A DNA stretch of 64,000 nucleotides from Psychroserpens ponticola (GCF_023556315.2 NZ_CP116221.1:3672001-3736000); one strand, 5' to 3'. Shown: positions 1 through 10,133, numbered from the stretch's first letter. Made by a program: numbers and translations. Notes: generated by a model from the sequence alone, not told the origin.

Positions 1-2021
1 GTGCTGAAAACAGTTTAGAGGTAATTAAAAATGATCCTGAATCTCTTAAATATCTGGAAGCCTATAGCGATGGAGTCAATGCTTATATTAGTCAGCTTAA
101 ACCAAAAGACTATCCTGTTGAATATAAATTATTAGGCTATAAACCAGAAGCTTGGAACATTGATAAAACTATGCATCTATTAATGTATATGACTGACATG
201 CTCTGTGGAAAAGATTATGATTTAGAATATACTAATATGCTCAGAAAGTTTGGTGAAGAGCGTTTCAATTTATTATTCCCTGACTTCTTTGATGTCAATG
301 AACCAGTAATTCCAAAAGAACAAGATTGGAGTTTTATTGATGTTGAACAGACTGAAACTCCATTAAGCGAATTGCCATTAGATTCTATTTCAGAAACAAT
401 GGTAAAACCTCACCCAAATAATGGAAGTAATAATTGGGCTGTAAGTCCACAAAAATCATCTACAGGAAATGCAATTCTAGCAAACGATCCTCATTTAGGA
501 TTAAAACTTCCTGCTATTTGGTTTGTCATGCAATTGAATTCTCCAAATCAAAATGTATTTGGGGCAACACTTCCAGGAGCTTTAGGAGTTATAATTGGGT
601 TTAATAATGATATTTCTTGGGGAGTTACAAATGCGACAAGAGATGTTAAAGATTGGTATAAAATAGAGTTTCAAGATAAAAGCAAGCAAGCTTATAAATA
701 TGATAACGGTTGGAAAAAAACATCAGTTAGACTCGAAGAAATAAAAATTAGAGGTAAAGAAACATATATAGATTCAGTAATTTATACGCATCATGGACCT
801 GTAAGTTACGATCATACATTTAAAAGTGATGATGAGAAAAAGGGGTTTGCGATGAAATGGGCTGGTCATAAAGGACACAACTTTACAGAACTGTTTTTAA
901 AACTCAATAAAGGCAAAAACTATGACGACTATTTAGATGCCATTTCAAATCATGTTGCACCTGCTCAAAATTTTGCTTTTGCATCAACTCAAGGCGATAT
1001 TGCATTATGGGTTCAAGGTGAGTTTGCAAATAAATGGGAAGGTCAAGGAAAGTTTTTGCTAGATGGAAGCGATCCAGAACATGATTGGCAAAGTTTTATT
1101 CCGAAAGAGTTTAATCCTCATATTAAAAATCCAGAACGCGGTTTTGTGAGTTCAGCAAACCAACATCCTGTTGATGAAACTTATCCTTTTTATGTATTTA
1201 ATGATGGCTATGAAACCTATAGAAATCGAGTAATTAATAATTATTTAAGAGTAAGGGAAACCGTTAATATTCAAGATTTTAAAAACCTTCAAAACAATAA
1301 TTATAATTTAAAAGCAAAAGAACTCATTCCATTTATGTTAAGTCATATGGAAACTCCTGCATTAACTAAAGATGAACAATTGTTATTAAATCATGTGAGA
1401 CAATGGAATTTTAATACAAGTCTAGATAATGTTGGCCCAAGTATTTGGTCAACATGGATTAAACATTTATATCGAATGACTTGGGATGAATTTGATGCAA
1501 AAGGTGAAGCGTTAACAGCGCCTTTTATGTATCAAACTATTTACATGTTGAAGACTCATCCTAATGACCCTTTTATGGATATAATAGATACTCCAGAAAA
1601 GGAAACTGCCATAGATTTATTTAGTCTATCATTTAAAGCCGCTGCCAAAGAATTAAACGAATGGAAAACTGAAAATGGCGATTATGAATGGAGGCATTAT
1701 AAAGGCGCATATGTTGGTCACCTTTTGCAATCATTGCCTGCTTTTTCTAGATTTGACATTCCGGTTGGAGGCGATCGTCATACTGTAAATGCATCAGGTG
1801 TTAATCATGGTCCTTCATGGCGAATGATTGTTGAAATGTCTTCACCTCCAAAAGCAGTAGGAATTTATCCAGGTGGACAATCAGGTAATCCAGGAAGTGT
1901 GTACTACGATAATTTTATTAACGATTGGGCAGCTGGAAATTATTATGATTTATTATTTATGCAAGACGAAAATACAACTGAAGGCGTTACTTCTACACAA
2001 ACATTAACACCAAAACAATGA
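1..2021 (+). CDS. Penicillin acylase family protein (5' end outside window)
   Basis: N-terminal nucleophile amidohydrolase of the penicillin/acyl-homoserine-lactone acylase family. These are exported, self-cleaving enzymes that hydrolyse amide bonds. The open frame runs in from the window edge (first full codon at base 3), so the signal peptide and most of the alpha chain are missing. The visible part is 672 residues. The motif GSNNWAV holds the probable catalytic serine (codon 426-428), which would become residue 1 of the beta chain after autoproteolysis. It is followed by the family motif ANDPHL, and near the C-terminus by GVNHGPSWR and PGGQSGNPGS. An internal ATG at 171 is not the start, because coding similarity continues upstream. 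Its stop overlaps the next start by four bases (ATGA), which suggests co-translation. The substrate cannot be told from sequence. Confidence 0.9.
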   Translation, partial: AENSLEVIKNDPESLKYLEAYSDGVNAYISQLKPKDYPVEYKLLGYKPEAWNIDKTMHLLMYMTDMLCGKDYDLEYTNMLRKFGEERFNLLFPDFFDVNEPVIPKEQDWSFIDVEQTETPLSELPLDSISETMVKPHPNNGSNNWAVSPQKSSTGNAILANDPHLGLKLPAIWFVMQLNSPNQNVFGATLPGALGVIIGFNNDISWGVTNATRDVKDWYKIEFQDKSKQAYKYDNGWKKTSVRLEEIKIRGKETYIDSVIYTHHGPVSYDHTFKSDDEKKGFAMKWAGHKGHNFTELFLKLNKGKNYDDYLDAISNHVAPAQNFAFASTQGDIALWVQGEFANKWEGQGKFLLDGSDPEHDWQSFIPKEFNPHIKNPERGFVSSANQHPVDETYPFYVFNDGYETYRNRVINNYLRVRETVNIQDFKNLQNNNYNLKAKELIPFMLSHMETPALTKDEQLLLNHVRQWNFNTSLDNVGPSIWSTWIKHLYRMTWDEFDAKGEALTAPFMYQTIYMLKTHPNDPFMDIIDTPEKETAIDLFSLSFKAAAKELNEWKTENGDYEWRHYKGAYVGHLLQSLPAFSRFDIPVGGDRHTVNASGVNHGPSWRMIVEMSSPPKAVGIYPGGQSGNPGSVYYDNFINDWAAGNYYDLLFMQDENTTEGVTSTQTLTPKQ

Positions 2022-2377
2022 AAAAGAATTTAATCAATTTTATAGCCACAATAATCATTGCCCTAATACTATCTCAATTTTTACCTTGGTGGTCTGTAAT
2101 GCTCGCTAGCTTTTTAACAGCTATTATATTTGCTTTAAAAAAGAGTGCTGTATTTTATATTCCTTTTTTAGCGATTGCAGTGTTTTGGATCGTTTATGCG
2201 TTTTGGTTGAGTAGTAGTAATGACTTTACACTTTCTAAAAAAATAGCTGTTTTATTACCATTTCAGGGGAATCCTTATATCTTGATTTTGGTGACTGGAA
2301 TTATTGGTGGATTAGCTGCTGGAATAGCTGCAATTTTCGGCAAACAATGTGCTACTTTATTAAAAACTAAAGCTTAA
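2018..2377 (+). CDS. Small integral membrane protein, unknown function
   Basis: A 119-residue protein with about four hydrophobic segments (roughly residues 5-23, 25-41, 45-65 and 88-110), joined by short loops. It ends in a positively charged tail (LLKTKA). It overlaps the penicillin acylase stop by four bases and lies four bases before the exonuclease gene, so it is probably translated as the middle gene of a three-gene operon. I do not recognise a named family. The glycine/alanine-rich last helix (GIIGGLAAGIAA) suggests tight helix packing but gives no function. Confidence 0.75.
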   Translation: MKKNLINFIATIIIALILSQFLPWWSVMLASFLTAIIFALKKSAVFYIPFLAIAVFWIVYAFWLSSSNDFTLSKKIAVLLPFQGNPYILILVTGIIGGLAAGIAAIFGKQCATLLKTKA

Positions 2378-2381
2378 TACG

Positions 2382-3095
2382 ATGATTTCTAAACTCAACT
2401 TAGCGAATATTTTGTTTTTAGACATTGAAACAGTTCCTGAGACTGAACATTTTTCAGATTTAGACGATACCAAACAACAGCTTTGGGAAGCTAAATCACA
2501 ATACCAAAGACGTGATGAATTTACTGCTGAAGAGTTTTATGATCGCGCAGGAATTTGGGCTGAGTTTGGAAAAATTGTATGTATTTCAGTTGGCTATTTT
2601 ACGTACCAAGGTGATGTAAGAACGTTTAGAGTAACTTCATTTTATGGCGATGAAATTAAAATATTGAAGGATTTTAAAAACCTTTTAATCTCACATTTCA
2701 GTCAGACCAAACATTTACTTTGCGCTCATAATGGGAAAGAATTTGATTTTCCATATATCGCAAGACGAATGATTATTCACAATATAGAATTGCCTTATAA
2801 ATTGAACCTCTTCGGAAAAAAACCTTGGGAAGTACCTCATCTAGACACCTTAGAATTATGGAAGTTTGGTGATTATAAAACCTATACATCTTTAAAATTA
2901 CTAACGAATGTTTTAGGCATTCCTTCGCCTAAAGATGATATTGATGGTAGCGAAGTATTTGGCGTGTATTATAAAGAAAATAACATCGATAGAATTGTTA
3001 CCTATTGTGAAAAAGATACCATTGCAGTTGCACAAATATTTTTAAGATTACGAGGTGACGAACTACTGCATGATAATGAGATTATTCATATTTAA
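2382..3095 (+). CDS. PolB-like 3'-5' exonuclease
   Basis: Predicted stand-alone DEDDy exonuclease related to the proofreading domain of family B DNA polymerases, 237 aa. All three exonuclease motifs are visible: Exo I FLDIETVPE (Asp14 and Glu16), Exo II HNGKEFDFPYIARR (Asn and Asp near 117-122) and Exo III YCEKDTIAVA (Tyr and Asp near 207-211). These residues bind the two catalytic metals. There is no polymerase domain. It would act on DNA 3' ends in the cytoplasm, but its repair role is unknown. It follows the small membrane protein by four bases. The shared transcript with a secreted acylase is probably arrangement rather than pathway. Confidence 0.85.
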   Translation: MISKLNLANILFLDIETVPETEHFSDLDDTKQQLWEAKSQYQRRDEFTAEEFYDRAGIWAEFGKIVCISVGYFTYQGDVRTFRVTSFYGDEIKILKDFKNLLISHFSQTKHLLCAHNGKEFDFPYIARRMIIHNIELPYKLNLFGKKPWEVPHLDTLELWKFGDYKTYTSLKLLTNVLGIPSPKDDIDGSEVFGVYYKENNIDRIVTYCEKDTIAVAQIFLRLRGDELLHDNEIIHI

Positions 3096-3200
3096 AATGT
3101 ATTAATTACAAGTAATTTACTGTCTCTAAATTACTTACAAATTCTAACAGATTTCCTATTCGGTTTTTATTTGCTAAATTACAAGCTTAATTTAATTACT

Positions 3201-3743
3201 ATGAAACACATACTCGCTTTAATTACCATTATAATATACAGTACGGTTTCTTCACCTCTATTTGCTCAACAAGATAAGTTTATAGAAGACTATTTAGAAC
3301 GATTAGAAAATTCACGAAAATATTTAATTCTTGTAGCAGAAATGATGCCTGAGGATAACTATAACTTTGGAGCCACTCCAGAATCTTTGACCTTTGCTCA
3401 AAACTTGTTACATATCGGTTTTGCGATAGATTGGCATAGTCAGTCATTATTAGGAGGTCGAGAATCTAGAGAGTGGAAAACGGATACCATCTATAAAGTT
3501 GCTGATAAATCAAAAAAAGAAATGATTGCTACAATTGACAAAACATTCGATGAGGCGATCAACTTAATCAAAGACTTTGATACTACTGAATTAAATGACG
3601 AGTTAGATTACTTCGGGTTGACTAGATCAAAGAGACAAATTTTTTCTTTACTAGCCGACCACATTACGCATCACAGAGGACAAATGCTTGTGTATTTAAG
3701 ACTAAACGGATTAGTGCCACCTAGATATGTTCTATTTCAATAA
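3201..3743 (+). CDS. DinB-like protein with signal peptide
   Basis: Four-helix-bundle protein of the DinB/YfiT superfamily, 180 aa. The histidines that bind a metal in this fold are present: NLLHIGFAIDWH in the middle and DHITHHRGQ near the C-terminus. An in-frame ATG lies at 3171, but the start at 3201 is preferred because it begins a clean signal peptide (MKHILALITIIIYSTV, ending FAQQ). The mature protein is therefore exported, probably to the periplasm. Related proteins include thiol-dependent transferases, but the reaction here is unknown. A hairpin plus T-run follows at 3862-3898. Confidence 0.8.
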   Translation: MKHILALITIIIYSTVSSPLFAQQDKFIEDYLERLENSRKYLILVAEMMPEDNYNFGATPESLTFAQNLLHIGFAIDWHSQSLLGGRESREWKTDTIYKVADKSKKEMIATIDKTFDEAINLIKDFDTTELNDELDYFGLTRSKRQIFSLLADHITHHRGQMLVYLRLNGLVPPRYVLFQ

Positions 3744-3861
3744 CTAAAACGAAATGAACTGAATTTTGTAGTAAGTCGAAAATTAGTAATTATTATGCTT
3801 GTAATGCTAAAGACGATGAATTGTTTTATAATAACGAGATTATTCATATGTAGACACGCAA

Positions 3862-3898
3862 AAAGGATTGAACGGTCTGTTTGAAATCCTTTTTTTAT
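3862..3898 (+). terminator. Rho-independent terminator after the dinB-like gene
   Basis: AAGGATT pairs with AATCCTT around a roughly 15-base loop, with a possible GAAC/GTTT extension. A run of seven T follows. It lies about 120 bases downstream of the DinB-like stop. Confidence 0.55.
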
Positions 3899-3957
3899 TT
3901 TCAAAAAAAGATTGAGTAGTGAAAGCCTGGTTTCTAATTTTTCTAGAAATTTGCCCA

Positions 3958-3993
3958 AATAAAAAAAGCCCAGACATGACATCTGGACTTTTC
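3958..3993 (-). terminator. Rho-independent terminator of the M12B metallopeptidase gene
   Basis: Read on the minus strand, AGTCCAGA pairs with TCTGGGCT (one G-T pair) around a 7-base loop. A run of seven T follows. It starts about 20 bases after the stop of the 4014-10133 gene. Confidence 0.8.
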
Positions 3994-4013
3994 AATTAGT
4001 AGTTAGTTAATTG

Positions 4014-7000
4014 TTACTGTTTAATAAAACGTTTAATTAAAGACTCACCTTCTGTCGTAAATTTAATCTGGTAGATTGCGCCATCTAAATTACTTACATC
4101 AATTGTATTGCCTTTAAGCTGTCCTTTTGATACGATTTGACCAATCGCATTGTATATTTCAAAAGTCACATTAGAATAAGTAGTAGCGACATGTAATTGA
4201 TTTCCTTTTACCGGATTAGGATATAATTTGATGTCCTTGATTGTATCAATAGAAGAATCAACGATCACTTCTCCTTTAGCCGTAACTCCAGTAGAAAGGT
4301 TAATGTTATCTATTGCAACATCTGCTTGCCAAGTATTACCCGTTACTCTATTAAAACGTAATTGCACGCTTCCACCAACATAAGCTGATAGATTTACACT
4401 AGCCGATTGCCATGAGTTACCAAGGTTTCCAGAGCTATTCCAAATTGATGACCAACTAGCACCATCATCATTACTAGCTTCTACATCTAAAGTTCCCATA
4501 TTAGCGGCTCCATATTGGTGATAATCGAAACTAAATGTAGCCGACGTTTGTGCGCTTAAATCAAAACAAGGTGAATTTAGAATCGCTTGTTTTGTTGGAT
4601 ATCCAGTATTATTTCCAGATGCTTCAACAAAAGCATAGAAACTACCTTCAGTTGCACTTGAAGGTCCTGTGTTACTCGAAGGCGTTCCGTTTGCATCTCT
4701 TGTCCAATTTAAATCGTCTGCAGTAGATTGCGTCCATGCTCCAAATGAGCTCTCAAAACCTTCAGTATATGGATAAGATGTTATACCACCTGAACAACCT
4801 GAGGCAACTACTTCACCTTCAGTTAAACTCACATCATCAATTGCAATATCAGCTTGCCAAGTATTTCCTGTAACTCTATTAAATCGTAATTGAATACTTC
4901 CACCAACATAAGCATTAAGGTTTACATTAGCTGTTTGCCATGAATTGCCTAGATTTCCTGAACTGTTCCAAATTGTTGACCAACTTGCTCCATCATCATT
5001 ACTAACTTCTAAATCTAGAGTTCCCATATCTGCAGAGCCATACTGATGGTATTTAAATGTAAACATTGCTTCAGATAAAGTAGTTAAATTGAAACAAGGT
5101 GAATTTAAGATCGCTTGTTTTGTTGGATATCCAGCTGTTCCTGATGCTTCAACGAATAGATAATAAGACCCTTCGGAAGCACTTGATGGTCCTGTGTTAC
5201 TTGAAGGTGTTCCATTTGCATCAATTGTCCAATTTATATCATCTGCATTAGATTGCAACCAATCTCCAAGTGTGTTTTCAAAACCTTCACTATAAGGGAA
5301 CGTTGAAATACCACCTGAACATCCTGTTGAAGGTTCAGAAACATTTACTGTTCTTATCACTTCGTTAGCGACATTTCCAGCTGCATCACTTACATTATAC
5401 GTTACATTATAAGATCCAGCACTAGAAGTATTAACTGTTCCAGCAATGACAATACTTGACGTTAAATTTCCATCTAAATTATCAGTAGCAGTTGCGCCTT
5501 GTTCATTATATGCATCTCCAACATTTAAATTCATTGTAGAAGCTCCAATTAAAGTAATTACAGGAGCAGTAGTGTCTGGATTAACAGTAACAGTTCTAGT
5601 AACTTCAACTGCTGCATTTCCAGCTGCATCACTTACATTATAGGTGATTGTATATACTCCAACGACATTAGTATTAACAGTATCTCCTCCAACGATGATA
5701 CTAGATGTTAAATTACCATCAACATTATCAGAAGCCGTTGCGCCTTGATCTGAATAAGAAGCACCTAATTCTAAGCTAATATTAGCAGATCCATTACGTG
5801 TAATTACAGGAGCTGTTGTATCTGGACCAGAACCTTCGATAACTACAGAATAATCTTCCACTTCTCCATATGTAAAACTATCACAAGGTCCAGGAACTTG
5901 GTTATAGCGCATAATAACTCTCATTCGTGTTGACGTTTCATCGGCACCTGAAGGAATTGTAAAGCTTCCACTTACAGGTGTTGTCTGAGTAGCGCTTTGC
6001 GAAAAGACCTCTTCACCTGCATCAGTAAAATCACCATCATGGTTATAATCGATCCAAACGCCATAAGCTTCGTTATAAACTGTGCCTGTCCAAGTTGGTG
6101 TTACAGTAATTGTGTATTGTTCATCCTTAGTTAAAGCTGTAGAGATATTTGTGAAATCTGAATAAAACTGTGGCCCAGAACTATTATCAATTGTATTTAA
6201 TTGCACTCTGCTTATGTACTCATCATTTGTATTTGTACTTGCAGCATCACAATACGTTAACTGAACAGTTGAAACATTTACGGTTCTTACTATTTCTGTA
6301 GCTGCATTACCAGCAGCATCAGACACATTATATGTTACGTTATAAGATCCAACAGAAGCTGTATTAACAGTTCCTGCAATGATAATACTAGACGTTAAGT
6401 TTCCATCTATATTATCTGTTGCAGTTGCACCTTGCTCATTATAAGTATCTCCAACGTTTAAATTAATTGTTGAGGCTCCATTCAAAGTAATTACAGGAGC
6501 TGTTGTGTCAGCACTAACAACCACTGTTCTTATGACTTGATTGGCAGCATTACCTGAGGAATCACTAACGTTATAGTTTACAAAATATGTTCCTGCAGAA
6601 GCAGTGTTAACTGTTCCTGTAATTACTATACTAGACGTTAAATTTCCATCTAAATTATCTGTTGCTGTTGCACCTTGCTCATTATAAGCATCTCCAACAT
6701 TTAAATTAATTGTAGAAGCACCAACTAAAACAATCACTGGAGGTGTGGTATCTGCACTAACAACTACTGTTCTTGTGACTTGATTTGCAGCATTACCTGA
6801 GGAATCACTAACGTTGTAGTTTACAAAATAAGTTCCTGCAGAAGCAGTGTTAACTGCTCCTGTAATTACTATACTAGATGTTAAATTTCCATCTAAATTA
6901 TCTGTTGCTGTCGCACCTTGTTCATTATACACATCACCAATATTTAAGTTAATTGTTGACGCTCCAATTAAAGTGATTACTGGAGCAATTGTGTCAGGAT

Positions 7001-10000
7001 TAACAGTAACAGTTCTAGTGACTTCAACAGCTACATTTCCAGCCGCATCACTTACGTTATATGTAATTGTATATGCACCAACTGAATTCGTATTTACAGT
7101 ATCACCTCCAACGACAATACTAGATGTTAAATCACCATCAATATTATCTAAAGCTGTTGCGCCTTGATCTGAATAAGAATCGCCAAGTTGTAAGCTAATA
7201 TTTGCAGAGCCTATAAGGGAAATTACAGGAGCTGTTGTATCAGGAATCACATTTACAGTTCTAATCACTTCGATAGCGCTATTACCAGCTGCATCAGAAA
7301 CATTATACGTTACTACATACGTTCCACCAGCACTTGTATTAACTGTATCTCCACCAATTATTATGCTTGATGTAAGATTACCATCTACATTATCAGTTGC
7401 GGTTGCTCCTAATTCTGAATACGTTTCACCAACATTTAAGTTTACTGTGGAAGCGCCATTTAGCGTAATCACTGGAGCTTCGATATCTGGACCAGAACCT
7501 TCAATGATTACTGTATAATCTTCAACTTCTCCATACTGAAACGATTCACAAGCCGTAGGAATTCCATTATACTTCATTGATACTCTCATTCGAGTTGAAT
7601 TTTCTACAGCACCTGAAGGAATTGTAAAACTCCCACTTACAGGTGTGTTTTGTGTAGCGGCTTGAGACCAAACTTGCTCTCCTGCATCATCAAAATCTCC
7701 ATCTAAGTTATAATCAATCCAAACAGCATATCCTTCACTATAAACAGTTCCTGTCCATGTTGGTGTTACTGCGATTGTGTATTGTGTATCTTTAGTTAGA
7801 GTTGTCGAAATACTAGTAAAGTCAGAATAAAATTGACCACCTGATGCATTATCAATCGTATATAATTGTACTCTACCTATAAATTCATCATTTATATTGG
7901 TACTCGCTGAATCACAATAATCTAACTGAACATCAGTAGTTGTGAAGTTTATTAAACTGCTGTATGTTGAATTACTTCCTCCAGAACATTTGCTCCTTAC
8001 TTGAGCTTCATACTGAGTTAAAACTGTTAATCCTGAAACATTTGACGAAATTCCACTAATAGCAGTAGTCGTCCAAGTAGACGCTCCAACTTCTCTGTGT
8101 CTTAAATCGTAAGTTGCACCAGGAACTGCATCCCAACTTAATGTTGCTGATGTTGATAATACATTTGAGGCTGCTAATCCAGTTGGAACATCAGCATTAC
8201 AAATAACAGGAACTCCAATAGTAAAATTGGTATTAGAAATATCAAAGAAAATGTTATTAGCACCTCTAACCATGATTCTATTTTGATTTCCTTGGTTATT
8301 AGGAACAACTATATCATGTGAACCGTCATTTGGTACTCCCGAGGCTAATGAAATTGGATAAGTATCTCCTCCATCAGTTGATAAGAAAATATCTACATTG
8401 GCTGCATTAACTCCATTTCCAGTAGTACCTGCAACATCCCAAGTTACAGCTTGAGTTGTTCCAGCATTCCAAGTAACATTTGAATTTGGTGCATTAACTA
8501 CAAAAGGGCCAGCAGTTCCATTTACTGTAACAATCATATCGTCACTGCTGTTTGTTCCACCTCCAGCAACATTATCTCTAACAGTTAATCTGAAGTTAAG
8601 CGATCTTGCTACATTAGGAACAGCTTCCCATTGCCATGATGTAGCTCCTGTCTTAATAGTTGATAATCTTGGGAAATAACGATTTGTATCCGTTGTTGGT
8701 TCATATGCTCTAAAAGCCACACCTGTTGTTGCTGTTGTACTTGGATAAGTTGAAGATGCATTATTTTCATCCATCTGTTCCCAACAATATGTCAAAGCGT
8801 TTGCTGATGTATCTGCGTCTGTAGCAGAGCCATCTAAAACAAAAGCAGTCCCATTAGGAATTGTATAATTAGAACCTGCATTAACGACAGGAACAGCATT
8901 CCCAGTATTTGTATTGGTTTGACAACTTGTACTTTTCACATAATCTGTGACTTGTTCTATAGATACTGCATGGAAATTTGGAGTTACATTTGCTTGTACA
9001 TCTGTAGCTCCAGTAATTCCTGCATAACTCATAATTGTAGTTCCACTTCCTGGTTCAACTTGAACATTTGTGCCTTCATTTCCATTAAACGTCCAAGTAT
9101 GGTTAGCGCCAAATTGATGTCCCATTTCATGAGCTACATAATCTACATCAAAAAACTCACCTTCTGGAACTGTTGATGATGTAAATCCGCTTCCTTTTTG
9201 GTTATTCACACATACACAACCTATACAACCTGCATTACCATTATTAGAATCATTAACAAATAAATGTCCTATATCATAATTTGATTCGCCAATCACACTT
9301 GTTAATGTTGATTGAAGTTGTGAATTATAAGACCCTGTATAAGGGTCGTTACTGGAATTTGTATAAATAACATCATCAGTATTATTAATTAAAACCATAT
9401 TAACACTAAAATCAGTTTCAAATATTCCGTTTACTCTAGTCATAGTCTGAACTACAGCAGCTAATGCTAATGCTTTTGTGCCACCATGATAAGATGTGTA
9501 TTCTCCTGTTGTTGAAACTGCCAATCTATATGTTCTCAAAATGCTATCATCAGCATTTCTCATATACATACCACTATCAGGATTCATAGATCTATTCATG
9601 CTTTCTGTTACAGAGCATTCAAAATCATCATTCATATTAATCTTGTTAGCTCTAGTAAAAACGGAATACATAGTAGCATCATCTGTAACAGCTTCTATAA
9701 AAGAAGCTGGTTTATTAGCTGAAAATCTTATACTCTGAAAGCCTAATGGTGTGACACTAAATCGAATAACAGCTGTAGGATCATCTATACCTTGGCCAGC
9801 ATATGATTTAATTTCTGGATATCTTGCTGATAATTCAGTATCCATTACAGAAGCTTCAAAAACTTTAAAGCGTTCAAATTCACCTTCTGCATTTGGAAAT
9901 GACAATACCAAATTAGAACCTTTTGTAAGTTTACCTCTTTGAGGTGCTTTTGATAAAGTTTGTCTTAAACTTTCGGTATTTAAAGCAAATATTTGAGTTC

Positions 10001-10133
10001 TTGGAAGATCTTGTTTGCTTGGTTTTACGCGTTGATTAATGTTAATTGTTTGTTTTTGCCAAATCTTTTTGCTTTGTGACATTGCAAAGCTTGTACTCAT
10101 CAAAAAGATGAGTAGGAGTAATTTAATTTTCAT
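4014..10133 (-). CDS. Giant T9SS-secreted reprolysin-like (M12B) metallopeptidase
   Basis: Secreted multidomain zinc protease, 2039 aa. A signal peptide (MKIKLLLLIFLMSTSFAMSQ) is followed by a propeptide to about 190 and a catalytic domain of about 195-400. That domain has the zinc motif HEMGHQFGANH near residue 334 and a downstream Met-turn-like MSYAG. Next come a PKD-like region (about 415-520), a beta-sandwich linker, an Fn3 domain (644-731), a GEVED domain (about 734-884), five DUF5011-type Ig-like repeats, a second GEVED domain, two more DUF5011 repeats and two MAM-like domains of about 170 aa. The C-terminal T9SS type A sorting domain has LYPNPVKG and ends IKRFIKQ. It is probably released or attached at the cell surface and degrades protein. 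The repeats are highly alike at the DNA level. Confidence 0.92.
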   Translation of the reverse strand: MKIKLLLLIFLMSTSFAMSQSKKIWQKQTININQRVKPSKQDLPRTQIFALNTESLRQTLSKAPQRGKLTKGSNLVLSFPNAEGEFERFKVFEASVMDTELSARYPEIKSYAGQGIDDPTAVIRFSVTPLGFQSIRFSANKPASFIEAVTDDATMYSVFTRANKINMNDDFECSVTESMNRSMNPDSGMYMRNADDSILRTYRLAVSTTGEYTSYHGGTKALALAAVVQTMTRVNGIFETDFSVNMVLINNTDDVIYTNSSNDPYTGSYNSQLQSTLTSVIGESNYDIGHLFVNDSNNGNAGCIGCVCVNNQKGSGFTSSTVPEGEFFDVDYVAHEMGHQFGANHTWTFNGNEGTNVQVEPGSGTTIMSYAGITGATDVQANVTPNFHAVSIEQVTDYVKSTSCQTNTNTGNAVPVVNAGSNYTIPNGTAFVLDGSATDADTSANALTYCWEQMDENNASSTYPSTTATTGVAFRAYEPTTDTNRYFPRLSTIKTGATSWQWEAVPNVARSLNFRLTVRDNVAGGGTNSSDDMIVTVNGTAGPFVVNAPNSNVTWNAGTTQAVTWDVAGTTGNGVNAANVDIFLSTDGGDTYPISLASGVPNDGSHDIVVPNNQGNQNRIMVRGANNIFFDISNTNFTIGVPVICNADVPTGLAASNVLSTSATLSWDAVPGATYDLRHREVGASTWTTTAISGISSNVSGLTVLTQYEAQVRSKCSGGSNSTYSSLINFTTTDVQLDYCDSASTNINDEFIGRVQLYTIDNASGGQFYSDFTSISTTLTKDTQYTIAVTPTWTGTVYSEGYAVWIDYNLDGDFDDAGEQVWSQAATQNTPVSGSFTIPSGAVENSTRMRVSMKYNGIPTACESFQYGEVEDYTVIIEGSGPDIEAPVITLNGASTVNLNVGETYSELGATATDNVDGNLTSSIIIGGDTVNTSAGGTYVVTYNVSDAAGNSAIEVIRTVNVIPDTTAPVISLIGSANISLQLGDSYSDQGATALDNIDGDLTSSIVVGGDTVNTNSVGAYTITYNVSDAAGNVAVEVTRTVTVNPDTIAPVITLIGASTINLNIGDVYNEQGATATDNLDGNLTSSIVITGAVNTASAGTYFVNYNVSDSSGNAANQVTRTVVVSADTTPPVIVLVGASTINLNVGDAYNEQGATATDNLDGNLTSSIVITGTVNTASAGTYFVNYNVSDSSGNAANQVIRTVVVSADTTAPVITLNGASTINLNVGDTYNEQGATATDNIDGNLTSSIIIAGTVNTASVGSYNVTYNVSDAAGNAATEIVRTVNVSTVQLTYCDAASTNTNDEYISRVQLNTIDNSSGPQFYSDFTNISTALTKDEQYTITVTPTWTGTVYNEAYGVWIDYNHDGDFTDAGEEVFSQSATQTTPVSGSFTIPSGADETSTRMRVIMRYNQVPGPCDSFTYGEVEDYSVVIEGSGPDTTAPVITRNGSANISLELGASYSDQGATASDNVDGNLTSSIIVGGDTVNTNVVGVYTITYNVSDAAGNAAVEVTRTVTVNPDTTAPVITLIGASTMNLNVGDAYNEQGATATDNLDGNLTSSIVIAGTVNTSSAGSYNVTYNVSDAAGNVANEVIRTVNVSEPSTGCSGGISTFPYSEGFENTLGDWLQSNADDINWTIDANGTPSSNTGPSSASEGSYYLFVEASGTAGYPTKQAILNSPCFNLTTLSEAMFTFKYHQYGSADMGTLDLEVSNDDGASWSTIWNSSGNLGNSWQTANVNLNAYVGGSIQLRFNRVTGNTWQADIAIDDVSLTEGEVVASGCSGGITSYPYTEGFESSFGAWTQSTADDLNWTRDANGTPSSNTGPSSATEGSFYAFVEASGNNTGYPTKQAILNSPCFDLSAQTSATFSFDYHQYGAANMGTLDVEASNDDGASWSSIWNSSGNLGNSWQSASVNLSAYVGGSVQLRFNRVTGNTWQADVAIDNINLSTGVTAKGEVIVDSSIDTIKDIKLYPNPVKGNQLHVATTYSNVTFEIYNAIGQIVSKGQLKGNTIDVSNLDGAIYQIKFTTEGESLIKRFIKQ
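4290..5333 (-). repeat. Tandem duplication of a MAM-like domain
   Basis: Two copies of a roughly 520-base coding unit (about 4290-4800 and 4810-5333) encode near-identical domains. Both contain the blocks GCSGGI, SSNTGPSSA, TKQAILNSPCF, SSGNLGNSWQ and RFNRVTGNTWQAD. The similarity at both protein and DNA level points to a fairly recent internal duplication. Confidence 0.8.
5340..7490 (-). repeat. Array of seven ~240-bp DUF5011-type repeats interrupted by a GEVED domain
   Basis: Five head-to-tail units (about 6265-7490) and two more (about 5340-5820) encode Ig-like repeats with the pattern DTTAPVITL, LNVGDxYNEQGATATDN, LDGNLTSSI, YNVSDAAGN and RTVNV. Unit boundaries fall near 7487, 7240, 6995, 6750 and 6512. 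Units three and four are almost identical. A GEVED domain lies between the blocks at about 5820-6265. The coding phase is kept throughout. Confidence 0.85.

Noticed and set aside
3737-3982. Minus-strand 81-codon frame between the DinB-like and M12B genes
   Set aside because: It overlaps two hairpin terminators and has no conserved features.
5446-7167. Plus-strand open frames inside the repeat array of the M12B gene
   Set aside because: They mirror the repeats of the minus-strand coding frame, recur with each repeat unit and lack protein features. The opposite strand clearly encodes the DUF5011 units.
5340-7490. Regular repeats as a CRISPR array
   Set aside because: The units are about 240 bases, adjoin with no unique spacers and are translated in one frame. 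No cas genes are present.
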